Assembly (NCBI GenBank): GCA_014529385.2
Contig: CM043969.1
Location: 28,850,946 to 28,914,945, forward strand
Length of the DNA stretch: 64,000 nt
Origin: Adiantum capillus-veneris
Taxonomy: Eukaryota > Streptophyta > Polypodiopsida > Polypodiales > Pteridaceae
Reading direction: 5' to 3'
The translations under genes were made by a program, and so were the position numbers. Shown here in pieces: positions 1 through 10,795 of this stretch. Position 1 is the first letter of the stretch, and each line of letters starts with the position of its first letter. Under the pieces are notes generated by a model, which was not told the origin of the DNA, did no database searches, and saw only the letters and a program-made list of their open reading frames with translations.

Positions 1-880
1 GAATTGCATTACAATAGTGAATAAAGTGCTACAAGAGAATTAAATGGTTTAGATCTCTCCTAGAAGAACCCTCTACTTTCTAATGATGCCTTACTGCTAT
101 GACACTCCAAGAAGGTCATTTGAATTAAATTTTGGTCTTAGATAACCATAGTTCAAGAGTATTCAATAGTGATAATGTTTTAAGTATGCATACACCTAAA
201 CCTTAGCTTTACATTATGCCCAGAACATGACTTGTAAACCTTTTGTCACTATCATATATTGTGGATGACTCACCTTGTGGAATTTGAAAACATTTTAAAG
301 AAATAAATCAACCACAAATTAGCTTGCATTTAGCCTTCTTACTCAAACAAATTGGCGCATCAAAATAGCATCCTTCGGTGATAGAGAATGCATATGTTAG
401 ATAACCATAGTTCAAGAGTATTTAATAGTGGTAATGTTTTAAGTGTGCATGCACCTAAACCTTAGCTTTACATTCTGCTCAAAACATGAGTTATAAACCT
501 TTAGTAACTATCATATATTGTGGATGACTCACCTTATGGAATTTGAAAACGTTCTCAATAAATCAACTACAAATTATCTTTCACTTAGCCTTCTTACTCA
601 AACAATTTGGTGCATCAAAATGGCATCCGTCGATAGTAGAGAATGCATATGTTGGACATGCTCGAGCCTCTCCAAGAAAAGTTTATGTGGACTATGTGTA
701 TATTATGTGGGCAATGCGGACCTCCCACTAGCTTAGTCATGAATCCATATATGCAAGGTTTCTAACCATGCACTTTCTTAATCACCATCAATGTCTTAGT
801 ACTTGGGCCTTGGCTACAACTGCTTCCTTGGATTATGCTTGTTTCCACTTCTCACAGATTTTTGGTGGATTGCTTGCAAG
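1..880. other. AT-rich decayed sequence, no gene recognised
   Basis: No open frame of convincing length or recognisable protein similarity is seen on either strand. The only clear structure is the 259-bp tandem duplication listed separately. It is probably old transposon debris in front of the minus-strand relic that follows. Confidence 0.5.
141..658. repeat. 259-bp direct tandem duplication (two copies)
   Basis: The text starting GATAACCATAGTTCAAGAGT at 141 recurs at 400, and the two copies stay alignable to about 655 with scattered substitutions and small indels. Both carry the same landmarks (CATATATTGTGGATGACTCA, then CTTACTCAAACAA). No coding potential is evident. The divergence suggests an old duplication. 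Confidence 0.85.
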
Positions 881-899
881 GATGTAATTATAATTTGGT

Positions 900-1800
900 C
901 ATGTGTTGATGCATGCTTTGCTTCTAGCAAAAAAGTCAAGAATACTCTCTACCATCCATCACATTACCCTTGCCACCATTAAACACATGGCACACTACAT
1001 TCCAATTTGCATGTACTTTGTCTGCCATGAAACCAAAAAAATCTACCGTCTCACAACCATATTTGGCCATCATTTTATTGAAGCAATCCCAAAAAAATCA
1101 TTACAAGTCCTCTTCCTTCATTTTGCATGTTGCAATAGTGAGGAGGCCTTTTATGATATCCCATTTATGAATGAAAATTAATTTCTTGCAAGATGATGGT
1201 CACTGAAACATTTTTATGCTTAAACAATATACCTTGGATCATATACATGACACACCATTGCCACCTAATCCATGACCCAATTAGTGTGATCAAATTGAAC
1301 CTAGGTGTAGCATAGATCTCTCATTACATTTTTTCTCATACATTGCACCAAGTCAACACCTGATGATGGTCCCATTGTGGACATCTTGAAAGCAAAGCTC
1401 TTCTTCCCTTCTTTATCTTGTCCCAAAAATCTATTACCCTGAAAGAAGTCATAGGTGCAATTTTGTTTCAAATTTTAAAGTATGTCAATACCAAATGAAT
1501 CTTTGGTATCAAGCCACTCCATATTGCCGTGAACAGATCATCCAATCCTACGAAAACATTCAATGAAAGGAGGATTGCAAAAAATATTCATTTACGTAGC
1601 ATAAAAGACTGGCGCATAGTACATGCAATAGATCTGTTACCATTTGATTTGCACCAAGGGACCCATTTCCTATGCCATAGCATAGAGTTGTTGCTCACTA
1701 ATTTTTTGGCTTGCACTGTAAGCTTGAAGAAAAGAGGCCAACAATTTTTCTTTTCCCACATACATCTATACTTTTTTACAATCTAAGGTGCTTTGAAATA
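900..1800 (-). pseudogene. Decayed transposase-like reading frame
   Basis: Read on the minus strand with several frameshifts and stops, this stretch gives peptide pieces that look protein-derived: around 1440-1360 a run DFWDKIKKGRRALLSRCPQW, and around 1031-930 a run FMADKVHANWNVVCHVFNGG followed by KGNVMDGRE. I recall similar pieces (FMADEA-AN-, then a GRERSC-type run) from a repetitive transposon-encoded protein in non-flowering plant genomes, but cannot name the family. Order and spacing fit one old coding region running right to left. No terminal inverted repeats or target duplication were found. The identification is tentative. Confidence 0.35.
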
Positions 1801-3350
1801 CTGAAAACAATTTGTAACTACTTTGTTGCTCAAACATATTCCAATTTCATGTCCAACAGGTGGTAAATATTTTATCTTTTATGTCTTTCTTAGTCCATTG
1901 GCCACATGGACACAAGTTTGCTTGTTCAGGCAGTGTGTAAATGCTCATCTTGGTATAGATTTGTCGATTTAGTCAACACCAATTAGCCGTGCAGATTCGC
2001 CATTTTAGGTAGCACACCAACAAACAACAGATTCACTAGTTAAAACAATATCAAAGCAAATTTTTTAGTTTAAACAACACAAATACACATTCACCAATTT
2101 AGATAGCATGTTTCATTGGTGTCGATTCACCAATTTTGGCAATAATAATTACAAAATCATGTTGTAGTGGCTAGCCACCACTGCATTTAGTGTGATTTTG
2201 TTACTCAAGTATATAATGGAAGAGATTTGGATTTGGTCTATGATGATGTCTTGTCATAATTGATTACTGAAGGATTATTGATATCTTGATCCATCAGGAT
2301 ATAACATATACTCCTTATTCTTGTGTTATGGAACACTAGAATATGTAGTATGTGGATCATGGCAGGCATAAGAAAATTTTGGTTTAATAAGTTTATAAGA
2401 TTTTATGTAATTTATGATATTTCAGTCACATAATTTTAACCATTGTTTTGGAAAAGTATGGTTTGCAGATTTTTATTTAGCAACTGAGGTCAATTGCTTT
2501 TCTAACGGAGAGGTATGTAATGGAAATGGAAAAATATTTATTTTACTGTAGCTAACATGTGGAAAATGCATAAGCGATCAATGAAAAAGGCAAAAGAATA
2601 GCACGTTTATTGATATTTTATTTCTAAAGGGCTATTTATGAGCTATGGTCACTTTATGTCCGAGCAGACAATTTATAATAATTTTTCAGCATTCAAGAAA
2701 TTTATAATTAAATACGTGCAAGAGGAAAATGCTCACTCTTGCACGGAGTGAGATTGCACCCAGTGCCGTGTGTTCATCTTCTCTTCTATCACCTCTCCTC
2801 TCTTTGTGCTTGTGTAGCACTTTGCTCTAGGAGATGCACTTGCACGTGTTCTCGTGCTCTGTGTCACTCTCTATCTCTTTTAGATTGTGTGTAGCATCAA
2901 ATAAGTGCTCGTGCAATTCACTAGGTATATAGATTTGTTGATTTTATCATCTATAGTGTGCTATTTGTGTATTTTGTAAACCTTCTACACTCTATTTGTA
3001 GGACATCATGGGATGCAGCCATGGTAGCCAACTTGGACTACCACGAGGCAGTCTCGTCAATGTGGCATGACATGTGGACAGTTTTTGCACATGTGGAATG
3101 TTGCCCACACGTCATTCCTCATGGATAGAAATTGGCTCACTGGTAGTTCATGGGGCAGTTCACGTGGATTTCCATGGGGGTAGGCCCGTTGTTCATAAAC
3201 AATCAGGGGTGATTGTTTGTGAGGGGGGCCACCCCCCCTCCGTTTCCTCACTCTCTCCCTCACTCCCTCCCCTCTCTCACTCTCTCTCGCATGGATTTCC
3301 TCACTCTCTCCCTCACCTCCTCTCTCACGCCTTCCTTCCCTCTCTCGTGT
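1800..3350. other. Intergenic sequence without recognisable genes
   Basis: AT-rich sequence to about 2700, then a pyrimidine-rich stretch leading into the CT microsatellite. The second part may belong to the LTR or flank of the old Ty3-type element that follows, but no terminal repeat was found to prove it. Confidence 0.4.
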
Positions 3351-3351
3351 G

Positions 3352-3352
<1 letters not shown>

Positions 3353-3408
<56 letters not shown>
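3353..3408. repeat. (CT)28 microsatellite
   Basis: Uninterrupted CT dinucleotides of about 56 bp inside a longer CT-rich tract beginning near 3230. Apparent serine/leucine-repeat frames here are a by-product of the tract. Confidence 0.95.
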
Positions 3409-3410
<2 letters not shown>

Positions 3411-3958
3411 GCCTCCCTAGGGCAAGGGGCATCCCTACGGAAGATCTTTCAATGCTCATAGCTATGCTCCCACTTCCCTTCTCTAGGTTATACCATCTCA
3501 TCTCTTCTGCTCTAGCTCGCAACTCTGCATCTCAGATCCAATCTGCTTCAGCACGTGACTTTGCTTCTTGGATCCAATTTGCTTCAACTCTTGACTTCCT
3601 AGCTCATCATTATTCCTGCCCATTAACTAACAAGTGTGTAAGAACTCATTCCCACGGTCAGTAGACCACCCCTTCAACCCTAAACACATGAGCCCCTTCC
3701 CACAAGAAAGGTAGAGCCTCGAGTAAGAAGACCCTAATAGGGGCATGCTTCCATGGGCAACCTCCTAAACAACATCAGCTCACTTGACGTTTGAGGCCTT
3801 TCCCTGTGAAGAGAGCTCCTTCAAGGTCCGATGCAACACAAGGGCTCTGTAAATGGTGGGAATGGCTGTGAGATTGGGGCGCTTGGGCTGGTAATTACTG
3901 GGATCAAATGTTGAAGTAACCAACATAGGGAACAGTCAGTCAGAAGCCATTAGAAAGC

Positions 3959-3966
3959 TATAAATA
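3959..3966 (+). promoter_or_regulatory. TATA box in old LTR
   Basis: TATAAATA in the context AAAGCTATAAATAGGACCC, about 290 bp before the primer-binding-like site. That is where the U3/R boundary of an LTR promoter would be expected. Confidence 0.55.
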
Positions 3967-4256
3967 GGACCCATTACTTCAATTTTGAGAATCTGATCAT
4001 CGAGTCCCCAAGCCTAAGCCTAATATCATTATACATATGTAGCCAAGAGCCATTTGTACTTTGTAACTCTCATTTAGCTAGAAGCTTGTTACCCTAACTT
4101 CATTTGTATAAAGCTTTATGGTTTGAGTGATACAATTCTAGTTTAAGTTCTCAGTCTTAGTGTCACTCTCCTTTTAGTTCCAGTTTTGTCTTTCAGCTAT
4201 ACTTAAGTTGGATCTGGAGTCTCTTGTCTGATCTAAACTTACTCTAACTACCAACT

Positions 4257-4268
4257 TGGAATCACAGT
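4257..4268 (+). promoter_or_regulatory. Degenerate primer-binding site of old element
   Basis: TGGAATCACAGT matches 9 of 12 positions of the plant initiator-Met-tRNA primer site TGGTATCAGAGC, between the LTR-like sequence and a gag-like ATG at 4339. Confidence 0.4.
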
Positions 4269-4388
4269 GTCTTGAGCTAAGTTGCTCTATACATGCAAAA
4301 TATCTCCCTGTTGGTGTTAGATCTATCAAAAAGAAAAAATGCCACTGAGAAGAGGTACAGGAGGTTTATGACTACCAACCAGATTCAT

Positions 4389-5296
4389 GGATGATTGCCC
4401 GGCGGGATACTAATTTCCTTTGTAATCATTCCTTAATTGAGAGGAAACCGTCATTTCACCTTTGTAAATACTAGGGCTTGCAGAAGCTTCCAAATTGTAT
4501 CCCATTTTTGACATTTAGACTTTGTAAATGGTTAAATTGGAACATTAGGGTTTGAGATTGTAAGGTATTTATACCACTTTTGACCTTAATGCAAAAAACC
4601 CTTTTGTCATTTTTATAAGTTTTATCTGTGTGAGTGGAGCGTACTCCGTGTACGAGAGAGAGTGAGAGTTTTTTCTTGACGCTATGCGCGCACTGGTGGT
4701 CGGAATCAAGTGCGGAGAAGTGCAGCGTGTTGCCCCCGAAGAGAGCTACGTGCCAACACCTACATTGCAGGTGTACGGCCCGGTTTTGCGAGATCGATCC
4801 ACGAGCTATATCTGGTGATTCGGTGAGCATACGTTGTTTGTTTTTGCATTTCAGCATATCCACACGTTCGCAATGAATAGAGCTACACATTAGGCACTTT
4901 AGTTTTCAAAAACGATGACCTACAAAAACCTATCAGACATCCTACGTGATTTTGCACCGGGTGTTTAGGGTTGGGGTTTTGGGTCACGGACCTTAGGGAG
5001 AGTGACCTATTGATGTTAATAGGATTTCCCTCAAGTTCCGTAGTATTTCGAGAACGTTTGATGGGTATTTGGCTCTTGAAAGCATTGTAGGAAATCTCCT
5101 CTTGTGTACTCTTGAAGGTTGTAACTTAGACATTGGGTAGAGACCTCTGTAGGAAGTAGTCAATAGTCGGTCGAGTGTAGGTTGACACCCTATGCTTGCT
5201 TCCACGCGCCTGCGGATGGAGCTTCGTTCTTAGCTGACAAATCTTGTTAGGTGAGTTCTCGCTGTGCTGACGTCCGTCGCGGCGTATCCGCTAACA
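4389..5296 (+). repeat. 5' LTR of the Athila/Tat-like element (5'-truncated, 908 bp)
   Basis: Matches 29082-29989 without gaps over 908 bp with 41 differences. It ends CCGCTAACA directly before the primer site. The complete right LTR starts TGTTAGCGG, so the ends form a 9-bp inverted repeat TGTTAGCGG/CCGCTAACA. The left copy lacks the first 27 bp of the LTR and starts at GGATGATTGCCCGGC. It contains a half-palindrome AGACATCCTACGTG at 4935. Confidence 0.93.
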
Positions 5297-5297
5297 T

Positions 5298-5315
5298 TGG
5301 CACCGTTGCCGGAGA
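5298..5315 (+). promoter_or_regulatory. Primer-binding site (Athila/Tat type)
   Basis: TGGCACCGTTGCCGGAGA starts two bases after the LTR end. It is close to the TGGCGCCGTTGCCGGGGA primer site I associate with Athila/Tat-clade plant elements (two substitutions). Confidence 0.85.
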
Positions 5316-5801
5316 CGAAAACCCTAGGTAGGTGACTGAGACTAGTCCTTCAGGATAGGGATTCTCTGGCTTGCCAGAGTCTTATTTAACATTTAGATAG
5401 GATCAGAGGGTGGTGGACTCTCTAGGTCTTAGGAGGAGTCTAGGGAGCGAGTGTCTGGCCTAGATCCTTCGATGTAGGTAGTATTAGGTAGGAGAGTAGG
5501 AGTTGGATTGGTAGAGGAGGTGAAAGGATAGCTTGAGAGTTCGGGGAGGCCAGGAAGCAACCAAGACACCAAAATCACTATCTCACATGATGAGTAGCAG
5601 TAGGGTAAGTAGGATATCATGATTTATGATCTGGAGCACTTCATGCATGAAGTATTTGCTGTTAGGCTCATCAAAGAGCTGTAAAAGACCGAAAAGAGTG
5701 TTTAGAAGCTGAATTGAAGTTCAAAAGTTTCTGTGACTGAGAGAGCTGCAGAGCATAGGGAGTACTTCTGTAAAAAATAAAATTAAAAAAAATAAGACAG
5801 T

Positions 5802-6959
5802 AGACATCCTACGCGTAGCATGTCTCCAGGGGATTTTTGGCAGGGAATTTGGGGAAACTGAGGTCACCTGTGTGTTCAGAGGGTGGGTTTCACCCTAGTA
5901 ACATATAGACTTGAGTGTTTTTCCCTTATTGAATTTCCCAAAAGCTAAAAGGCGGACTCAAAAAACGTAAAAGTTCAGAAAAGGTTTAAATTGAGAGAAA
6001 TTTGCATATTTTTGCACTTGTAAGGCATATTGGCACTTTCTGAGAGCATAGGGAAGGCAAAGTAGCACTTTAGTCTCAGAAAAGGAGCAGTAGACATCCT
6101 ACAAGTAGGATGTCTATTGGGTGTTCTGGAGAGAATTTTGAAAATCTGAGTTGACCAATGTGTTTAGAAGGTAGGTTTTACCCTATTTTCACTTGGAAAG
6201 TGAAACTTGACCATATCTTGACAGCGGAAGGCCAAAAGATGGAAATTGCCGACATCTTACCCAAATTGGGTCCAAGGCATGATTTTTAAGACCAAAACCA
6301 TAGGATGTCTTTATGAGCATGATCTACATGATTTATTAAGTGCATGAGAAAGGTTTCATCTCAATTGGGTGAGAAAATTGAGTTTGAAGAAGACTTGGGC
6401 ATTTTTTACTGAACAAGGCTAGAATAGCTAAATTTGGGGTCTTTTGAAATCCAAACTAAAATCTAAGCATAGCATTGGGTTGCTGACATCAAGGAGAAGC
6501 TGTGGCTCAAGTTTGGAGTCAAACAAAGCACTTAGACATCCTACGCATAGGATGTGTTCACAATGATTTAGCACTCCAAATCCAACTTTGAGCATACCAG
6601 AGTGATCAGCACCTTAAGAGGAGTCTGTGGTTTGCATTTGGACCAATTTTGAATAGTTAGACATGCTACGTCTAGTATGTCTAAGGCATGATATTGAAGT
6701 AAAAATCTGACTGTGGACATAGCAGGGTGTTGTATAGCCTTAGGCAAGCCTCCTAGTCAATTTTGGTCCAAATTGGAGTTGATTTGATTGGTCAGATCAA
6801 CATCAGGCTGCTGGAACAGATTTTTGATCAGTTGACCAGCTTATAGGTGTCCAAATCAAAAAGTTAGAACAGTTGTGGACTCAGCACATCAAGGGGAATC
6901 TATAATGCAAATTTCATCCAAAACAGAGCAGGTAGACATCCTACGCGTAGGATGTCTAC
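5802..6959. repeat. Leader array of 24-28-nt palindromes
   Basis: Five palindromes of the form AGACATCCTACG + CGTAGGATGTCT, with substitutions: 5802-5825 (one arm mismatch), 6092-6115 (centre ACAAGT), 6534-6557, 6659-6682 (most diverged), 6932-6959 (perfect). A sixth, split copy has arms GACATCTTAC at 6251 and TAGGATGTCT at 6301, separated by 40 nt. Each could fold into a stem of 10-14 bp in RNA or a cruciform in DNA. The same unit recurs at 24431-25335. Confidence 0.9.
6932..6959. repeat. Perfect 28-nt palindrome
   Basis: GTAGACATCCTACG followed directly by its exact reverse complement. It is identical in sequence to 25308-25335. The flanks are also similar: upstream TTTCATC-AAA-CAGAG, downstream CTTATT---G-CAAAA followed by ACTGTGG. 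Confidence 0.97.
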
Positions 6960-7395
6960 AGGGGCTTATTGAAGTCAAAATCTGACTGTGGACATAATCT
7001 GATTGTGGACATAGAGTGATGTTCCAATTGACTTAAGAGTTCCAGAACTTCTTTCAGAAGTGAAATTGGACCTTGTTTGACCTTTTGATAGAGCAAAGAC
7101 GGAATTAAGACTTTCCCTCTAGACTGATAAACACTTGGGTGGTGTACAGTTCCAGATTAGCAGACCTAATCAAGAACATCCAAAATGTATAGAGTACAAT
7201 AGTGGTTGAGGTTAACCCTCCAGTTATACGAATCATTACTAAGACCACCTCTAGCGGTTAAATGCTTTGATTCGATTGCCAAAATTAAACGCTTGTGTAC
7301 AGGTATATTCAGCGGGCAAGGCAAGAAGTTGTGCGGAAACTGATCCCTTGCTAGGTGAGTGGTTGGATTTGTGATAAATTGCATTGCTAAGTTTG

Positions 7396-10300
7396 ATGAA
7401 TTTAAGATCAGGAAGACACATTCCTAGAGACCAAAAAGTGGCAGGTGATCAAGGTAGCTTAGGGTCCACTGAGGAGAGTGTAACTCAGGCAAGGCTAGAT
7501 CCATTAGCACCGATCATTGAGGAGGGTAGTGATACTGACACTTCATCAGATAAGTCCTTCTTCATGATGGGTAGTCAATAGCCAGGAGGTTTCTCTGGTG
7601 AAGGACCAATGCTAGGAGGAAGTACCTCCCAAAACCCTTTGAACGATGCCAAGTTCACTATAATCTTCTTAGAAGGAACAAACTCTAGGGGAGCCCTAGT
7701 TTATTCTGACTATCGGGGACGCAAGTGTATTTGTATAGAAGAAAGACCTTCTCAGAGACTGGAGATAATTCGAGTCTATGATGATGGAGATAGATTCCAA
7801 GATGAAAACGGGAACCACTATCTGATAGTTAGTAACCCTGAGGATTACAACAGATATGAAGATAATGTGGAAAAAGGAAAAATGGTCTCAGAGGCTCAAG
7901 AGCCGCCTCCAAAAATTGATCGACCTGGAGCTCTTTTTATGTATGATAAAAAAACAACCAGGGTCTCTACCTATAATGAGAATGTGGGAATTTACAAGCA
8001 TGAGAGCGAGGGAGTAGTCTCTTATTTTTGATGCAAAGAACCCTACCCAAATGAATTAAGCAAAGACAAGGTTCTTTACTTATTCTCTTATGAAATTGCT
8101 ATGCAGAAGGATAGCATTTTTGTTGACAGGTACGGGCGATAATACAAATGAATTCTCCCAGAGGAGGTAGAAAAGGCAACAGTTCCAGAAACATCAACAT
8201 ATGCCCCCCAAGAAGTACCAAGGTCCACCAGAAACGGGCATTTTTGTTGACAAGTACGGGCGAGAATACAAATGAATTCTCCCAGAGGAGGTAGAAAAGG
8301 CAACAGTTCCAAAAACATCAACATATGCCCCCTAAGAAGTACCAAGGTCCACCTATACCCCTAGCAAGTCAACAAACCCATTTTCAGAAGAGTACGAGAC
8401 AACATCACATTCTAACCGACAACAGACGTTCAACTACCATAACCAACAAGCAACCCCACCATCATTGCAGGCATGGTTTCAACAAAGTGCGACATTAGAA
8501 CAAGACCAAAACAGAGATGGTTATCCAGCCGTAAGAGGGCTAAGAGATTTACAAGAACCACCACTCTATTCACGATATCAAGGCGAGGGTAAGCCAAAAA
8601 CTCAAGAATCGACAGAGCCCGGAAGACAACCCATAGAACGAGTTCGAAGAGATGAACCACCTTTTGCAAGAACCATCAGAAATTATAGCTTAGGGGCACC
8701 TCTGGGAGAGGAACCCTCCCACTACTGAAGGCTAGAGGAGGTATATCGAGTAGGACGAAGAGAACCAATGATGAGATTTGTAGACCATCGTAGAATTAAA
8801 CCTTCTCATGTGCAAAAATGGCTAAACAAGAAATACACGGGAAATAGAGATCCTAGGGATCATGTAGCAGCCTTTGTGCGTGTAATTAGAGCCGAATAAG
8901 TGTTGGACTTCCCTACTCAATTTGCAGGGTTTGGGCTTACCTTAGAAGAGGATGCCGCTACTTGGTTTGACTCTGTGGAGCGTAGAGATTTCGAGTCTAT
9001 GGAGGAGGTTTTTGATGAGTTTATTGAGGAATTCTCACAAAGGGGGATAGCTCATAATACAGTCTCACAGATCCATAAATTCAAACAGAAAGAAGGGAAA
9101 TCTGTGCGAAAGGCATCCCTACAACTAAAAAGATATGTGAAATTCTGCCCTGTGGAAGAACTGCCAACTCAGTCCAGACTTATGCTTATATTTATTCAAG
9201 GACTGAGGAACACAGATCTCCAAAAGGACTTACATATGAAGAGGAGGACGACGTTAAATGAGTTAACTAAGGAGGCTCTTTACCTTGTAGACAATTGTGC
9301 GGTCTACAAGGAGGGTGAATTCAAGGATCTTGATGACGATTCATCCTCACAACAAAGTGGAAGCAAGTCCGCTAAGACAACATCGAAAGGAGAAGTAGTT
9401 GTAAGCCAGAAGCAGCTTGTGGAGGAAGTGCTAAAAAAAATTAATATGTATGCCAAGCCTCATGCTAAGCAACCGAAGTGGTGTACTATTGAACAAAAAT
9501 GGACAAACCATGTGACGGAGGAATGTTATTATAACAAGGGATATGTGAGAGAGAGACCTTATGCTCCCCAAGCTCAGGTAGCATCTCCTCAACTTCCACC
9601 GATGCCTAGGTATCAAGCAGGCAACCTACCAGGACCTGTAGGAGTTGAGAGACCACAACCAGTATTGGGGCAACAACCACCCCTACCAGGATTACGACCG
9701 GTCGGCATAAGATACACACCAACGGTAAACGAACCAGAAGAGAAGGCTTTGGTACCTATGCATGCATATTACAAAGATTCCAATGGATATGCAGCAAATC
9801 CTGTCTATTATCCACCGGAAGAAACCCCAACGCCACAACCTTGGAGCATGATTGGAAGTACAGGACCACCAACAGCTGCACAGGCCGCAGGAGAAGGAAG
9901 ATACAGCTTGGATGAACGAACATTGTTGTTCATAGCCAACGGGGGCATGGACGGGCAGAGGCATGCGTACCAACAGAGAGGAGCTCAAGGAGCACCTCAA
10001 CATCCTAAGGGACCCTGCTACAAGTGTGGCGGAGATCATTGGCTAAGGGATTGTCCTCACGATGAAATCATTAGAGTCAACACGTATTGCACCGAGTGTG
10101 GAATTACTCACTTGATTCCTGATTGCCCTAAGAACCCAAGCAAAGGAGCAAAAACTACTTTGAACATGTTGGAAGTAGTGCCTTCCAGTGGAGGGTCAGA
10201 AAACGAGACAGTAATACCTATTGAGGCAGTGACACGAGCACAATCTCAAAGAATGATAAACGAACCCATAATTGAAGAGCCAAAGACCGATGCCCCAAGT

Positions 10301-10795
10301 GCAGAAATGAAAAATCAAAGAAGCACTTGGAAAGCTAGAAAGGTGCATATGAAAGCAAGGAGAGAACGAGAGCAAACGGCTCTATTTGAGGAGTTAAAAC
10401 ACACAAAGGATATATTGGAGCGGTTAGAGGATCTAACTAGTTTAAGCTCACACACTGTGGCAACAATAGGGCCCAAGGAAGTAAAGGAACCCCGAAGTGC
10501 AGGATCAGGAGGATCAATGTTGATAGAAAAAGTAAATGAGCAGTTGGACGCACTTTTAAAAGCATACGAAGCCAGACTCAAAAACAACCAAACCCAAGAG
10601 CAAAGATGGATGACTTATCCATATGCAGAAATAGAAAAACAGAGGTTGGAAATGTGTCATAAGATGATTGAAATAGCCCAATCCTTGATAGAAAATCCGC
10701 TTGGTAAACCTGCAAGTTGGCACGAGGTACCAGCTCCAACCCCTATCAAACCAACTCTAAGTAGACACGAAGGAGAGACTCATGACTGCCTCTGA
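7396..10795 (+). pseudogene. Gag polyprotein of the Athila/Tat-like element (broken)
   Basis: Encodes the structural protein that would assemble the retrotransposon particle and package its RNA. The ATG at 7396 opens a basic N-terminus (MNLRSGRHIPR) preceded by no in-frame alternative ATG. The capsid-like retrotrans_gag region lies at about 8780-9300, with the W-L-N-K-K-Y and T-W-F-D-S-V-E motifs. Two zinc knuckles follow: CX2CX4HX4C at about 10016-10054 (CYKCGGDHWLRDC) and CX2CX3HX4C at about 10088-10126 (CTECGITHLIPDC). Breaks: TAG at 7579, TGA at 8029, a +1 frame change explained by the 124-bp tandem duplication at 8114, TGA at 8726 and TAA at 8897 (probably from CAA). From 8900 to 10795 the frame is open for 631 codons. 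The length of about 1,100 codons is large for gag. Its last codons overlap the next frame by 14 nt. Confidence 0.85.
8114..8355 (+). repeat. 124-bp tandem duplication inside gag
   Basis: GCATTTTTGTTGACA at 8114 repeats at 8238, and the copies align over about 118-124 bp with a few substitutions. The period is 124 bp, which is 1 mod 3. This exactly accounts for the switch of the gag frame from phase 1 upstream to phase 2 downstream. Confidence 0.9.

Larger units (their letters stand above)
3670..4388 (+). mobile_element. Old Ty3-type element, 5' part (LTR end, PBS-like site, start of gag)
   Basis: This is the left half of an old LTR element split by the Athila/Tat-like insertion. It has a TATA box (3959-3966), an RNA-leader-like stretch, a degenerate initiator-Met-tRNA primer site (4257-4268, 9 of 12 positions matching TGGTATCAGAGC) and an ATG at 4339 opening a basic peptide typical of a gag N-terminus before a stop and the insertion point. 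Its right half resumes at 29990 with a serine-rich, zinc-knuckle-bearing gag remnant. The left LTR boundary is not defined; 3670 is approximate. Confidence 0.5.
5316..7395 (+). other. 2-kb untranslated leader with palindrome repeats
   Basis: No gene-length frame is present between the primer site and the gag ATG. The leader is built in part of diverged repeats sharing a block (CAAG-GGA--CTGTGG..., then AGAGCAGGTAGACATCC) that ends in a palindrome. The repeats have neighbours roughly 125-290 bp apart. Such a long structured leader could hold packaging or translation-control signals; this is inference. Confidence 0.6.

Noticed and set aside
3074-3664. 196-codon plus-strand frame with serine-leucine repeats
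   Set aside because: Driven by the CT microsatellite; the complementary frame is open for the same reason.
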